Positions 8,365 to 16,516 of a stretch of 45,440 bases of DNA are shown piece by piece. The notes under the pieces are model-generated. The model worked only from the letters and a program-made list of their open reading frames with translations. It did no database searches and had not been told where the DNA came from. Source of the stretch: Streptomyces viridiviolaceus (GTDB lineage Bacteria > Actinomycetota > Actinomycetes > Streptomycetales > Streptomycetaceae); assembly GCF_014650995.1 (NCBI RefSeq), contig NZ_BMWA01000044.1, positions 1-45,440 of the forward strand. Reading direction: 5' to 3'. Position 1 is the stretch's first letter. Each line of letters begins with the position of its first letter. The position numbers were made by a program, and so were the translations under genes.

Positions 8365-8907
8365 TCACCTCGCCGGACGGCGCCCGGCCGCGGCGGCCCG
8401 GCGCCGCAGCAACCGGATCCGGCGCGCGACGGCGATCACCCCGGCCACCAGGGTCCCGCCGTACAGCCACCCGGCCTCGGTGGCCAGGGCCGTCACCAGG
8501 GCCATCAGCCGTCCGCCGAGACCGTCACGGCTGTCGGCGACGGGCACCAGGCCCGCGGCGAACGCGATGGGCACGACGACGGGGGCGGTCAGCAGATCCC
8601 CCCGGCGCACCCAGAGCGCGGTCAGCACGCACACCGGCAGGAAGAGCACGCCGTAGACCGCCGTGGAGCCGCCGAACAGCAGGTGGTCGAGGAACCCGAT
8701 CCCGAGCATCGCCGCCGCGCAGAACAGGCCGCTGCCCAGCCCGGTCAGCCGCGGGTTCGGCATCCGGCGCGGGCGGTCACCCGGGCGTGGCGTGCCCGGC
8801 CCGACCGGCCTGGCCGGCACGCCACCCGAGCCCCGTCCCTGCGGGGGCAGCGGCGGCCTGCCACGTCGCGGTCCGTACTGCGGGTGTCGCGTCCTGTGTT
8901 GCTCCAC
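8365..8907 (-). CDS. DUF6542-type membrane protein
   Basis: The 180-residue product has a Pro/Arg/Gly-rich cytoplasmic N-terminus (residues 1-48). About four transmembrane segments follow (GLFCAAAMLGIGFLDHLL, VYGVLFLPVCVLTALW, TAPVVVPIAFAAGLV, GWLYGGTLVAGVIAV), then a basic C-terminal tail. Streptomyces homologues are annotated as DUF6542 proteins of unknown function. No ATG lies near the N-terminus. The GTG at 8907 is preceded by TATGTT 6 nt upstream and no ribosome-binding site, again a leaderless signature. A shorter start at MPNPRL would leave only the membrane part. The gene is divergent from ychF and its 3' end almost touches ppgK. Confidence 0.75.
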   Translation of the reverse strand: MEQHRTRHPQYGPRRGRPPLPPQGRGSGGVPARPVGPGTPRPGDRPRRMPNPRLTGLGSGLFCAAAMLGIGFLDHLLFGGSTAVYGVLFLPVCVLTALWVRRGDLLTAPVVVPIAFAAGLVPVADSRDGLGGRLMALVTALATEAGWLYGGTLVAGVIAVARRIRLLRRRAAAAGRRPAR

Positions 8908-9076
8908 TGGACCAACATAGGTCGTTTTATGTGCTGAATCGGCTCTCGGACACGCCGTCGGACAGAGCTTGGCCAAGCGTTCGACACCGCGCCGGTATGG
9001 GGGAGCGCACCCCGTAGACTGGTGGATCGGCCCCGCCGGGCCCCTCTCCGCATCCTCACGTACGGGAAGTCGCAAC

Positions 9077-10165
<1,089 letters not shown>

Positions 10166-10225
10166 CGGGTGACGTACCGCCACCTCGCTGATCTGTAAAC
10201 ATGCAGGTCGGAAGGGGCTCACTCT

Positions 10226-10276
10226 TCGGGGTCGGGCCCCTGGTTCTTCCCGTGCCGGGATGGCGCTGGGATGCCG
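10226..10276 (+). repeat. Direct repeat B, left copy
   Basis: A 51-bp stretch about 60 bp after the ychF stop recurs at 11628-11678 without gaps. The first 16 bp are identical (TCGGGGTCGGGCCCCT) and about 42 of 51 positions match overall. The order A then B is the same on both sides of vapBC, so the region after ychF was duplicated rather than only its last bases. Confidence 0.65.
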
Positions 10277-10405
10277 GGGTGGCTCCCGTGCCGACTTGTG
10301 CCGCATCAGTGCCAGGAGTCAGGGGGTCCGTGGCCTTGCGTGCGTGGTGCAGTGGCGCGGTGCGGCGGTAGACCCGGCATTCCGATGTCATTTCTTAGCC
10401 CAGAT

Positions 10406-10419
10406 TGATATCATCGATG
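10406..10419 (+). promoter_or_regulatory. Overlapping palindromes upstream of vapB, candidate autoregulatory operator
   Basis: TGATATCA (10406-10413) and CATCGATG (10412-10419) are perfect palindromes that share two bases. They lie in an AT-rich patch 28 bp before the vapB start and could overlap the promoter. Toxin-antitoxin complexes commonly bind such sites to repress their own operon. This is inferred from position. Confidence 0.4.
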
Positions 10420-10446
10420 TGTTGTCGGGCTGCGGAGGGATGGCTG

Positions 10447-10698
10447 GTGGCCAGGACTGTGATTGATCTTGACGAGGAGATCGTCGAGCAGGCGATGCGG
10501 GTGTACGGCGCGAAGACCAAGGCCGCCGCAGTACGGGCGGCTATGGAGGAAGGGGTGAAGCTGCGGCTGCGCCGGGAGCTGTTCGAGGCCATTGACGAGG
10601 GGGAGTTCGAGGACGCGTTCGCAGAGATCCGGTCGCAGACCGGGCCGCGGCATCCGGACGGCTCGCTCAAGCGTGAGGGCGGTGCCTCGGCGGCGTGA
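10447..10698 (+). CDS. vapB: VapB-type antitoxin
   Basis: The 83-residue protein starts VARTVIDLDEEIVEQAMRVY and continues GAKTKAAAVRAAMEEGV. This is the ribbon-helix-helix DNA-binding domain of VapB antitoxins (DUF2191 type). The acidic C-terminal part (FEAIDEGEFEDAFAEIRSQ) should wrap and inhibit the toxin. The GTG at 10447 has GGAGGG 7 nt upstream, which decides the start over the ATG at 10405. The gene overlaps vapC by four bases (GTGA), the usual arrangement for coupled translation of a type II toxin-antitoxin pair. The pair lies inside a segment bounded by copies of the ychF 3' end, so it was probably acquired horizontally. Confidence 0.9.
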   Translation: MARTVIDLDEEIVEQAMRVYGAKTKAAAVRAAMEEGVKLRLRRELFEAIDEGEFEDAFAEIRSQTGPRHPDGSLKREGGASAA

Positions 10699-11111
10699 AG
10701 GGGCGCTACCTCATCGACAAGTCCGCGCTGGCCCGTCGGGGCAAGCCGGCGGTGCGGGCGCGGCTGGATGCGCTGGACCGCGACGGGCTCCTCGCGGTGT
10801 GCGCCCCGACCGAGTACGAGATCCTGTACTCGGCGCGCGGCAAGCCCGAGGCGCTGCGCCTGCGCACCCTGCTCCGCGGTTTCGATCACCTGCCCTGCAA
10901 CGATGAGGAGTTCGAGCGAGCGCTCGAAATCCAGGGCCTGGCGCTGAACGCCGGCTTCCACCGGGCGCTGTCGCTGGCCGACGTCCTCATCGCGGCAACC
11001 GCCGAGCGGCACCGGGCCACGGTCCTGCACTACGAAGGTGACTTCGACATGATCGCCTCGGTGAGCGGGCTGAAAGCCGAGTGGGTCGCGGAGCCCGGCA
11101 CCGCCGACTGA
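10695..11111 (+). CDS. vapC: VapC-type PIN-domain toxin ribonuclease
   Basis: The 138-residue PIN-domain protein carries the expected acidic active-site residues: D8 (RYLIDKSAL), E40/E42 (PTEYEIL), D96 (SLADVLIAATAERH) and D116/D118 (EGDFDMIA). VapC toxins are Mg-dependent endoribonucleases that cut tRNA or rRNA and are held inactive by VapB. The GTG start overlaps the vapB stop by 4 bp. The catalytic residues look intact, so the toxin should be active. Its target RNA cannot be inferred. The right copy of repeat A begins 24 bp after the stop codon. Confidence 0.92.
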   Translation: MKGRYLIDKSALARRGKPAVRARLDALDRDGLLAVCAPTEYEILYSARGKPEALRLRTLLRGFDHLPCNDEEFERALEIQGLALNAGFHRALSLADVLIAATAERHRATVLHYEGDFDMIASVSGLKAEWVAEPGTAD

Positions 11112-11135
11112 GTCGACGGTACCGGTGCGGTCGGT

Positions 11136-11172
11136 GTTCCGGCGCAACGTGTAGCGGGTGACATACCGCCAC
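11136..11172 (+). repeat. Direct repeat A, right copy (attR-like)
   Basis: This is the second copy of the 37-bp repeat. It keeps a decayed version of the YchF C-terminus (FRRNV-stop instead of FRFNV-stop). It differs from the left copy at four positions, three of them adjacent. This is the arrangement expected when an element enters the 3' end of a gene, or when that end is duplicated. Confidence 0.7.
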
Positions 11173-11296
11173 GTGGCCGGCCTGGCGGCGGCCGGGGTGG
11201 TTGCCCGAGGTGGCGCTTGAGCGTCCCGCGGAAGCGCACGAGTCTCGGCGGAACCCACTGTCTGCCGAGAGTAAATAGCGCTACCGGTCCGAGAAT

Positions 11297-11336
11297 CCGT
11301 ACGTCTGATCGCGGACTTCCACGGTCAGACGTACGG
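11297..11336. repeat. 12-bp perfect inverted repeat with 16-nt spacer
   Basis: CCGTACGTCTGA at 11297-11308 is exactly repeated in inverted orientation at 11325-11336. It could be an operator, a hairpin or a recombinase arm site. It stands alone, with no intact gene next to it. Confidence 0.6.
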
Positions 11337-11400
11337 GTCGGCGCATTGTCGGCTTCGGGAATCCGGCAAACAGGGATGCTGTGCCGGCACATGTCTCAAC

Positions 11401-11490
11401 GGGCACGGACAGGGCCTGTACGCCGACGGCCGGATCGTCGCGGATCGGCTCGACGACGCGGTGGCACGGGTGCTGCGGCGGAAATTCGTG
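11401..11490 (+). pseudogene. Possible remnant of a family 3 glycoside hydrolase
   Basis: One frame reads YADGRIVADRLDDAVARVLR and then RKF. This resembles the segment of GH3 beta-glucosidases in which an I-x-x-x-R-L-D-D-A-V-x-R-V-L-R-x-K-F pattern precedes the C-terminal domain. No other GH3 motif is found on either side, and the frame continues into unrelated sequence. If correct it is a short decayed fragment. Chance similarity in high-GC sequence remains quite possible. Confidence 0.25.
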
Positions 11491-11614
11491 CCGGAGCTTC
11501 GACCATCCGTACTCCGACGCCCGCAGCTGTTGAGTAGCGTTGTCGGCGCCGATTCTTGTCGTGCTCTGTCACTCTCCCGTGTTGGGACGGCGCAGCATTT
11601 CCACAGGTCCCAGC

Positions 11615-11642
11615 GGGGCCCGACGCATCGGGGTCGGGCCCC
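11615..11642. terminator. 10-bp GC-rich hairpin
   Basis: GGGGCCCGAC (11615-11624) pairs exactly with GTCGGGCCCC (11633-11642) over an 8-nt loop. The right arm is part of repeat B. It could stop transcription entering from either side. Confidence 0.5.
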
Positions 11643-11678
11643 TTGCCGTTCCCTCGCCGAGATGGTGCCGGGATGCCG
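11628..11678 (+). repeat. Direct repeat B, right copy
   Basis: This is the partner of 10226-10276, the first 16 bp identical and about 42 of 51 positions matching overall. Here it lies 455 bp after repeat A rather than 42 bp, so about 410 bp of extra DNA entered between the two in this copy. Confidence 0.65.
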
Positions 11679-11825
11679 CGTACGGCCCCGACGAGCTGCC
11701 GCCACGGCTCCGGGGGCCGGTGCCGAGACCTGCTGGCGGGCCGTGAAGGAGCTGCTCGCCTCCGGCGCCACCGCGCAGGCCGTTCCGCGTTCCCGTGCCG
11801 AGGTGACATCGAGCGGCGCGGCGCC

Positions 11826-12329
11826 TCACATGAAGTCGCTGCCCTGAGTGCTTCCGTTGGCGTTGAGGACCTCCACGCGCAGGTCGCCTTCACGGCTTTC
11901 CTGCCAGTCGGTGAGGGCGTCGAGGATCAGCTCCGCCTGGGCGGTGTAGTCGTAGTCCTCGCCCTCGAAGTCCGTGAAGATCTTGACGTCGTCAGCCGCT
12001 TCCCAGTCGGTGTCGTTCCCGTCGAGGCCCTTGACCTTGACGACGTGTCCCACCGCGGCCCTCTGCTGGGCCGTCCCCCGCTTCGCCGTGAACGCCTTGA
12101 ACGCGTCGGCCCATTCCTGCGGCGTCCACTCCCCTCTCGACGCGGGCGCGCCGACGGGCCGCTCGCTGGGCGTAGGCGTAGGCGTTGGCGACGGTGCCGT
12201 GACCGTGTGCGTCACGGCCGGACTCGGCTTCGGCGAAGCCTGCGTGCCGCTGGCCGCCCCGAGCACCGCACCCAGGGCCAGGCCGGCGACCCCGGTGACG
12301 GCGTATCCAACGACATGGCGCTTGTCCAT
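11826..12329 (-). CDS. Hypothetical membrane-anchored or secreted protein
   Basis: I do not recognise a family for this 167-residue protein. It has a hydrophobic N-terminal segment (about 7-27, VGYAVTGVAGLALGAVLGAA) that should anchor or export it. A Pro/Thr/Ser linker with PTPTPTP follows (about 33-56), then a mixed acidic domain containing WTPQEWADAFKAF and DWEAADDVKIFTDFEGED. The ATG at 12329 has GGGAGTG 8 nt upstream. The gene starts 18 bp after the end of the lipoprotein gene at 12348-12860, so the two form an operon and probably act together at the cell surface. The operon borders the vapBC insertion region and may be accessory. Confidence 0.72.
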   Translation of the reverse strand: MDKRHVVGYAVTGVAGLALGAVLGAASGTQASPKPSPAVTHTVTAPSPTPTPTPSERPVGAPASRGEWTPQEWADAFKAFTAKRGTAQQRAAVGHVVKVKGLDGNDTDWEAADDVKIFTDFEGEDYDYTAQAELILDALTDWQESREGDLRVEVLNANGSTQGSDFM

Positions 12330-12347
12330 AGAGGTTCACTCCCGTGG

Positions 12348-12860
12348 TCACGGCTTCTCGCAGCCGCTGGGTTCGTCGCCCGCACCCATGTTCATGTTGG
12401 CGCTGACCTCGGTGTCCTTGTCGAAGTTCCGGATCAGGACGACGCTTCGCTCGGGAAGCCTGCCCAGGGCGAACTGGCACAGCTGCATCAGGTCGCCCTC
12501 GGTGACGTGGGCCTCGAGGAGGGCTTCCTTGGCGCTCGACACCCCCTGCTCCTCCCAGTACTCGATCGCCTCGGCCGAATCGACGGTGCCCCCGAAGCGG
12601 TCCAGCGCATCGCTCAGATCTTCCGCGGTCGCGTCGTGATACTCGCTGTACTTCACGTACGTGAGGCCGGGAAACGTACGGCTTGTGACCCACTCGGGCA
12701 CGTCCGCGTTCCCCTCGATCTTCTCCACGGACTTCATCTCCGCCGCTGGAACGGCAGGCTCCGTCTTCGGCTGCGGCTCCTCCCCCGAGCACGCACTCGC
12801 GGAGACGGCCAGAGCCATCGCGCCGACAGTCAGGCATATCCGTCGCACGCCACCCCCCAT
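12348..12860 (-). CDS. Hypothetical lipoprotein
   Basis: The 170-residue product has a lipoprotein signal peptide: MGGGVRRICLTVGAMALA followed by the lipobox VSASAC, with the modified Cys at residue 24. The mature part is acidic, with no recognised domain. It contains the segments YHDATAEDLSDALDRFGG and GDLMQLCQFALGRLPERSVVL, two further cysteines near residues 128 and 167 that could form a disulfide, and a short C-terminal EPSGCEKP. It should be tethered to the outer face of the membrane. It is the first gene of a two-gene operon with the exported protein at 11826-12329. No function is assigned. Confidence 0.75.
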   Translation of the reverse strand: MGGGVRRICLTVGAMALAVSASACSGEEPQPKTEPAVPAAEMKSVEKIEGNADVPEWVTSRTFPGLTYVKYSEYHDATAEDLSDALDRFGGTVDSAEAIEYWEEQGVSSAKEALLEAHVTEGDLMQLCQFALGRLPERSVVLIRNFDKDTEVSANMNMGAGDEPSGCEKP

Positions 12861-12878
12861 GCGTAGATTTCGTGAAGA

Positions 12879-13817
12879 TCATATCCGGTCGCGGCCGTCG
12901 CCCACCGCCACCCGCCGGCACGCCTCCGCGTACCCCCGCACGAGCGGCCGGCCGCCGTCCTCCCGGCGCCAGGCCAGGGCGTAGCGGCTGGGGCCGAGGC
13001 CGTGCACCGGGCGGGTGGTGACGCCGCCCAGGCTGATCAGCGGGGCGTTGCCCGCGGCCACGAAGCAGATGCCGAGGCCCGCGACGAGCGCCTCGTACGT
13101 CTCCTCCGTGCCGGCGATCTCGGCGCCGATGCGCGGCGGGCGGCCGGCGCCCGCGCCCAGGGCGCGCCGTTCGTCCAGGGCAAGCCAGAAGTCGCGCAGG
13201 GCGCCCGCGCCCGGCGGCAGGGCGAGGAACGGCTCGTCGGCCAGATCCGCGAAGTCGATCTCGGCGCGGGCCGCAAGGGGGTGGGTGTCGGGGAGGGCGA
13301 CCAGCCGGGGCTCCTCGGCGACCACGGTCCACGCGTAGCGGTCGGCGTCGGGCAGCGGGAGCCAGACGAAGGCGACGTCCGCCGTGCCGTCCGCCAGGCC
13401 GGCGGTGGGGTCGTCCCAGCTCACCTGGCGCAGCCGCAGGACCGCTTCCGGGTGGGCCGCGGTGAAGCGGGAGCGGATCGCCGGCAGCAGGCCGCCGCGG
13501 CCGGGGCTGGTGCTCATGCCGACCACGAGCGTGCCGCGCCGCGCCGCCCGGGCCGCCTCGACGGCCGCCGCCCCCCGAGCCCATTCGGCCAGGACGCGCC
13601 GGGCGTGCGGCAGCAGCGTCGTGCCCGCCTCGGTCAGGGTCACGCCCCGCGGCTCGCGGCGGAACAGTTCGACGCCCAACTGCCGCTCCAGCGCCCGGAT
13701 CTGCTTGCTCAGCGCGGGCTGGGACACGTACAGCCGCTCGGCTGCCCGGGTGAAGTGCAGTTCCTCGGCCACCGTGGCGAAGTAGCGCAGGTCCCGCAGA
13801 TGGACGTCGGTCGTCAT
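12879..13817 (-). CDS. LysR-family transcriptional regulator
   Basis: The 312-residue protein has the LysR N-terminal winged helix-turn-helix (residues 6-65: LRDLRYFATVAEELHFTRAA, then YVSQPALSKQIRALERQLG). A periplasmic-binding-protein-like effector domain follows (about 95-300). The ATG at 13817 has no clear ribosome-binding site. The gene is divergent from an SDR gene across 94 bp, the classic layout in which a LysR protein controls its neighbour and itself from the shared intergenic region. I could not find a convincing T-N11-A dyad there. The inducer is unknown. Confidence 0.92.
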   Translation of the reverse strand: MTTDVHLRDLRYFATVAEELHFTRAAERLYVSQPALSKQIRALERQLGVELFRREPRGVTLTEAGTTLLPHARRVLAEWARGAAAVEAARAARRGTLVVGMSTSPGRGGLLPAIRSRFTAAHPEAVLRLRQVSWDDPTAGLADGTADVAFVWLPLPDADRYAWTVVAEEPRLVALPDTHPLAARAEIDFADLADEPFLALPPGAGALRDFWLALDERRALGAGAGRPPRIGAEIAGTEETYEALVAGLGICFVAAGNAPLISLGGVTTRPVHGLGPSRYALAWRREDGGRPLVRGYAEACRRVAVGDGRDRI

Positions 13818-13911
13818 GACCGATGGCTATCAGTACGGGTCTTGGACGGGCAACCGGTGGTCCCGGCAGGGTGGTCGGCGGATGAGGAGCTACGGCACAC
13901 GAGGAGTCGGC

Positions 13912-14742
13912 ATGAACAAGGTGTGGCTGATCACGGGCGCGAGCAGCGGTTTCGGGCGGGCGATCGCCGAGGCCGCCCTGGCCGACGGCGACGTGGTGGT
14001 GGGCGCGGCGCGGCGGCCCGAGGCGCTGGACGACCTGGTGGCCGCCCACCCGGACCAGGTGGAGGCGCTGCGCCTCGACGTCGCCGACACGGCCGCCGCC
14101 GAGGCCGCCGTGCGCGACGTGGTGGCGCGGCACGGGCGGATCGACGTGCTGGTCAACAACGCGGGCCGCACCCACGTCGGTGCCTTCGAGGAGACCGGCG
14201 AGGACGAACTGCGCGCCCTGTTCGACGTGCACGTCTTCGGGCCGGCCGCGCTGACGCGGGCGGTGCTGCCGCACATGCGGGAGCGGCGCTCCGGCGCGAT
14301 CGTGCAGATGAGCAGCATGGGCGGCCAGATGTCCTTCGCGGGCTTCTCGGCGTACAGCGCGACGAAGTTCGCACTGGAGGGCCTGTCCGAGGGACTCGCG
14401 GACGAGGTACGGGAGTTCGGCATCAAGGTGCTCATCGTCGAGCCCGGCGCCTTCCGCACCGGCCTGTTCCGGACCGGCCGCGCGGGACTCAGCGCCGACA
14501 GCGGCGTGTACGCCAAGGTGAGCGAGACCCGGGGGTTCGTCACCGGCGGCGACGGCACCCAGCCCGGCGACCCGGCCAAGGCCGCGGCGCTGATCCTGGA
14601 CGCCCTGGCGGCCGAGCACACCCCGCTGCGCCTGCCGCTCGGCGACGACGGCGTCGGGGCGGTTCTCGGCCACCTCGACCAGGTCCGCGCGGACGTCGAG
14701 GCGTGGGAGAAGCGCACCCGCGCCACGGCCTTCGGCGACTGA
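13912..14742 (+). CDS. Short-chain dehydrogenase/reductase (SDR)
   Basis: The 276-residue classical-type SDR has the cofactor motif TGASSGFG (residues 8-15), NNAG (79-82), the catalytic Ser in VQMSSMGGQ, the YSATK catalytic Tyr-Lys pair, and the VEPGAFRTGL segment. It should act as a soluble NAD(P)-dependent oxidoreductase. The ATG at 13912 has GAGGAG about 6 nt upstream and is preferred over an earlier in-frame ATG at 13816 that would overlap the LysR start. It is probably the regulated target of the divergent LysR gene. A hairpin terminator follows within 15 bp. Confidence 0.93.
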   Translation: MNKVWLITGASSGFGRAIAEAALADGDVVVGAARRPEALDDLVAAHPDQVEALRLDVADTAAAEAAVRDVVARHGRIDVLVNNAGRTHVGAFEETGEDELRALFDVHVFGPAALTRAVLPHMRERRSGAIVQMSSMGGQMSFAGFSAYSATKFALEGLSEGLADEVREFGIKVLIVEPGAFRTGLFRTGRAGLSADSGVYAKVSETRGFVTGGDGTQPGDPAKAAALILDALAAEHTPLRLPLGDDGVGAVLGHLDQVRADVEAWEKRTRATAFGD

Positions 14743-14756
14743 CGCCCGAACGACAC

Positions 14757-14783
14757 AGGGCCCTGCACACCGTGCAGGGCCCT
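14757..14783. terminator. 12-bp hairpin terminator after the SDR gene
   Basis: AGGGCCCTGCAC (14757-14768) pairs perfectly with 14772-14783 across a 3-nt loop. A short T/G stretch follows. It lies 15 bp after the SDR stop codon. Confidence 0.85.
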
Positions 14784-14841
14784 TGTGCAATTCCTCTGGA
14801 AGCCTCAATCTTTCGGCTGACGCACCAACACCGCCCCGTTA

Positions 14842-14857
14842 TTGACATGACCATGTC
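14842..14857 (+). promoter_or_regulatory. TTGACA element overlapped by a GACATG-AC-CATGTC palindrome
   Basis: A consensus -35 hexamer TTGACA (14842-14847) overlaps a perfect 14-bp palindrome, GACATG (14844-14849), AC, CATGTC (14852-14857). This is 67 bp upstream of the secreted protease start. A repressor bound here would block the -35 region. No clear -10 is visible at 17 nt, so the promoter may need an activator. Confidence 0.5.
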
Positions 14858-14923
14858 GCTAGGGCGGTCTGCTCGGCGTGCACGAACCCCACCACGCACC
14901 ACCGACCGAGGAGGACCCCTCAC

Positions 14924-16501
14924 ATGGCAGTGCTGCGTCACCACCCCCACGGCACCACCCGCCGAAGACTGGCAGCGCTCGGAGCGGCGGCCGCCGCCGC
15001 ACTCACCGCGAGCCTCGTCTCCGCCCTCCCCGCCACGGCCGCGGAAGGCGGCATCCAGTACGAGGACGCGGCGAACGCCGTCCCCGGCAGCTACATCGTG
15101 ACCCTCAAGGCGGACGAGGCGAAGGCCGGTTCCGCCGAGGGCCGCGCGCTGGCGAAGCGTTATGGCGCCGACATCGAGCGCACGTACACCAAGGCCCTCA
15201 ACGGCTACGCGGTCGAGGCTTCCGAGACCGAGGCGAAACGTCTCGCCGCCGACCCCGCCGTCGCCTCCGTCGTCCAGAACCGCACCTTCCGCATCACCGC
15301 CACCCAGCCCAGCCCGCCCTCCTGGGGCCTGGACCGCATCGACCAGCAGAGCCGCCCGCTGGACAACGCGTACACCTACCCGGACTCGGCGGGCCAGGGC
15401 GTGACGGCCTACGTCATCGACACCGGCGTCCGCATCACGCACGGCGACTTCGGCGGCCGCGCCTCCTACGGCTACGACGCCATCGACAACGACAACACCG
15501 CCCAGGACGGCCACGGCCACGGCACCCACGTCGCCGGCACGGTCGCCGGAACCGCGTACGGCGTGGCCAAGAAGGCGAAGGTCGTCGGCGTCCGCGTGCT
15601 GGACAACTCCGGTTCCGGCACCACCGCCCAGGTCGTCGCCGGCATCGACTGGGTCGCCCGCAACGCGGTCAAGCCGGCCGTCGCCAACATGTCCCTCGGC
15701 GGCGGCGCCGACAGCGCCCTCGACACCGCGGTGCGCAACGCCATCGCCTCCGGTGTCACCTTCGCCGTCGCGGCCGGCAACGAGTCGACCAACGCCTCCA
15801 CCAAGTCGCCGGCCCGCGTCACGGAGGCCATCACCGTCGGCGCCACGACCTCCACCGACGCCCGCGCGAGCTACTCCAACTACGGCTCGGTGCTGGACCT
15901 GTTCGCGCCCGGCTCGTCCATCACCTCGGCCTGGAACACCGGCGACTCGGCCACGAACACCATCTCCGGCACCTCCATGGCGAGCCCGCACGTCGCCGGG
16001 GCCGCCGCGCTCTACCTGGCCGACCACCCCACGGCCACCCCCGCCCAGGTCTCGTCCGCGCTGACCTCCGCCGCCACCAGCGGCGTCGTGTCGAACCCGG
16101 GCACCGGCTCGCCCAACCGGCTGCTGTACGTCGGCGGCGGTACGACGACCCCGCCCGGCGACCGCTTCGAGAACACCGGTGACTACACGATCAACGACAA
16201 CGCCACCGTCGAGTCCCCGGTGACCGTCTCCGGCGTCTCGGGCAACGCGCCCTCGTCCCTCGCCGTCGAGGTGCACATCGTCCACAGCTACATCGGCGAC
16301 CTCCAGGTCCAGCTGATCGCCCCCGACGGCACGGCGTACACGCTGAAGTCGTACGGCACCGGCGGCAGCGCCGATGACATCAACACCACGTACGCCGTGA
16401 ACGCCTCCTCGGAGACCGCGAACGGCACGTGGAAGCTGCGCGTCTCCGACAACGCTTCGTGGGACACCGGGCGGATCGACGCCTGGGCGCTGCAGTTCTG
16501 A
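14924..16501 (+). CDS. Secreted subtilisin-like (S8) serine protease with P domain
   Basis: The 525-residue preproprotein has a signal peptide with a basic start and a hydrophobic core, ending near ALPATA at residue 39. An inhibitor I9 propeptide follows (about 50-125, GSYIVTLK to QNRTF). The peptidase domain has the catalytic triad D166 (YVIDTGVR), H199 (GHGTHVAGT) and S351 (GTSMASPHVAG), with the oxyanion Asn in AAGN. A C-terminal proprotein-convertase P domain follows (about 410-525). It should be exported, self-cleave and degrade extracellular protein. The ATG at 14924 has GAGGAGG upstream. It is convergent with a serpin gene, with only 15 bp between stop codons. Confidence 0.95.
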   Translation: MAVLRHHPHGTTRRRLAALGAAAAAALTASLVSALPATAAEGGIQYEDAANAVPGSYIVTLKADEAKAGSAEGRALAKRYGADIERTYTKALNGYAVEASETEAKRLAADPAVASVVQNRTFRITATQPSPPSWGLDRIDQQSRPLDNAYTYPDSAGQGVTAYVIDTGVRITHGDFGGRASYGYDAIDNDNTAQDGHGHGTHVAGTVAGTAYGVAKKAKVVGVRVLDNSGSGTTAQVVAGIDWVARNAVKPAVANMSLGGGADSALDTAVRNAIASGVTFAVAAGNESTNASTKSPARVTEAITVGATTSTDARASYSNYGSVLDLFAPGSSITSAWNTGDSATNTISGTSMASPHVAGAAALYLADHPTATPAQVSSALTSAATSGVVSNPGTGSPNRLLYVGGGTTTPPGDRFENTGDYTINDNATVESPVTVSGVSGNAPSSLAVEVHIVHSYIGDLQVQLIAPDGTAYTLKSYGTGGSADDINTTYAVNASSETANGTWKLRVSDNASWDTGRIDAWALQF

Positions 16502-16516
16502 CGCGCCCTCGGTGAC

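Larger units (their letters stand above)
11173..11825. other. 653-bp accessory stretch without an intact gene
   Basis: No reading frame here has a ribosome-binding site, natural codon pattern or recognisable full domain. The stretch holds an inverted repeat (11297-11336), a possible glycoside-hydrolase remnant (about 11401-11490), a hairpin (11615-11642) and the right copy of repeat B (11628-11678). It looks like decayed insertion debris. Confidence 0.6.

Noticed and set aside
10405..10446. Extended vapB start at the ATG at 10405
   Set aside because: It would place the start inside the palindromic operator region, and the GTG at 10447 has a proper GGAGGG site and matches the family N-terminus.
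11461..11847. A 128-codon plus-strand frame in the accessory stretch
   Set aside because: It crosses a hairpin and repeat B, overlaps the end of the gene at 11826, and has no ribosome-binding site or natural codon pattern.
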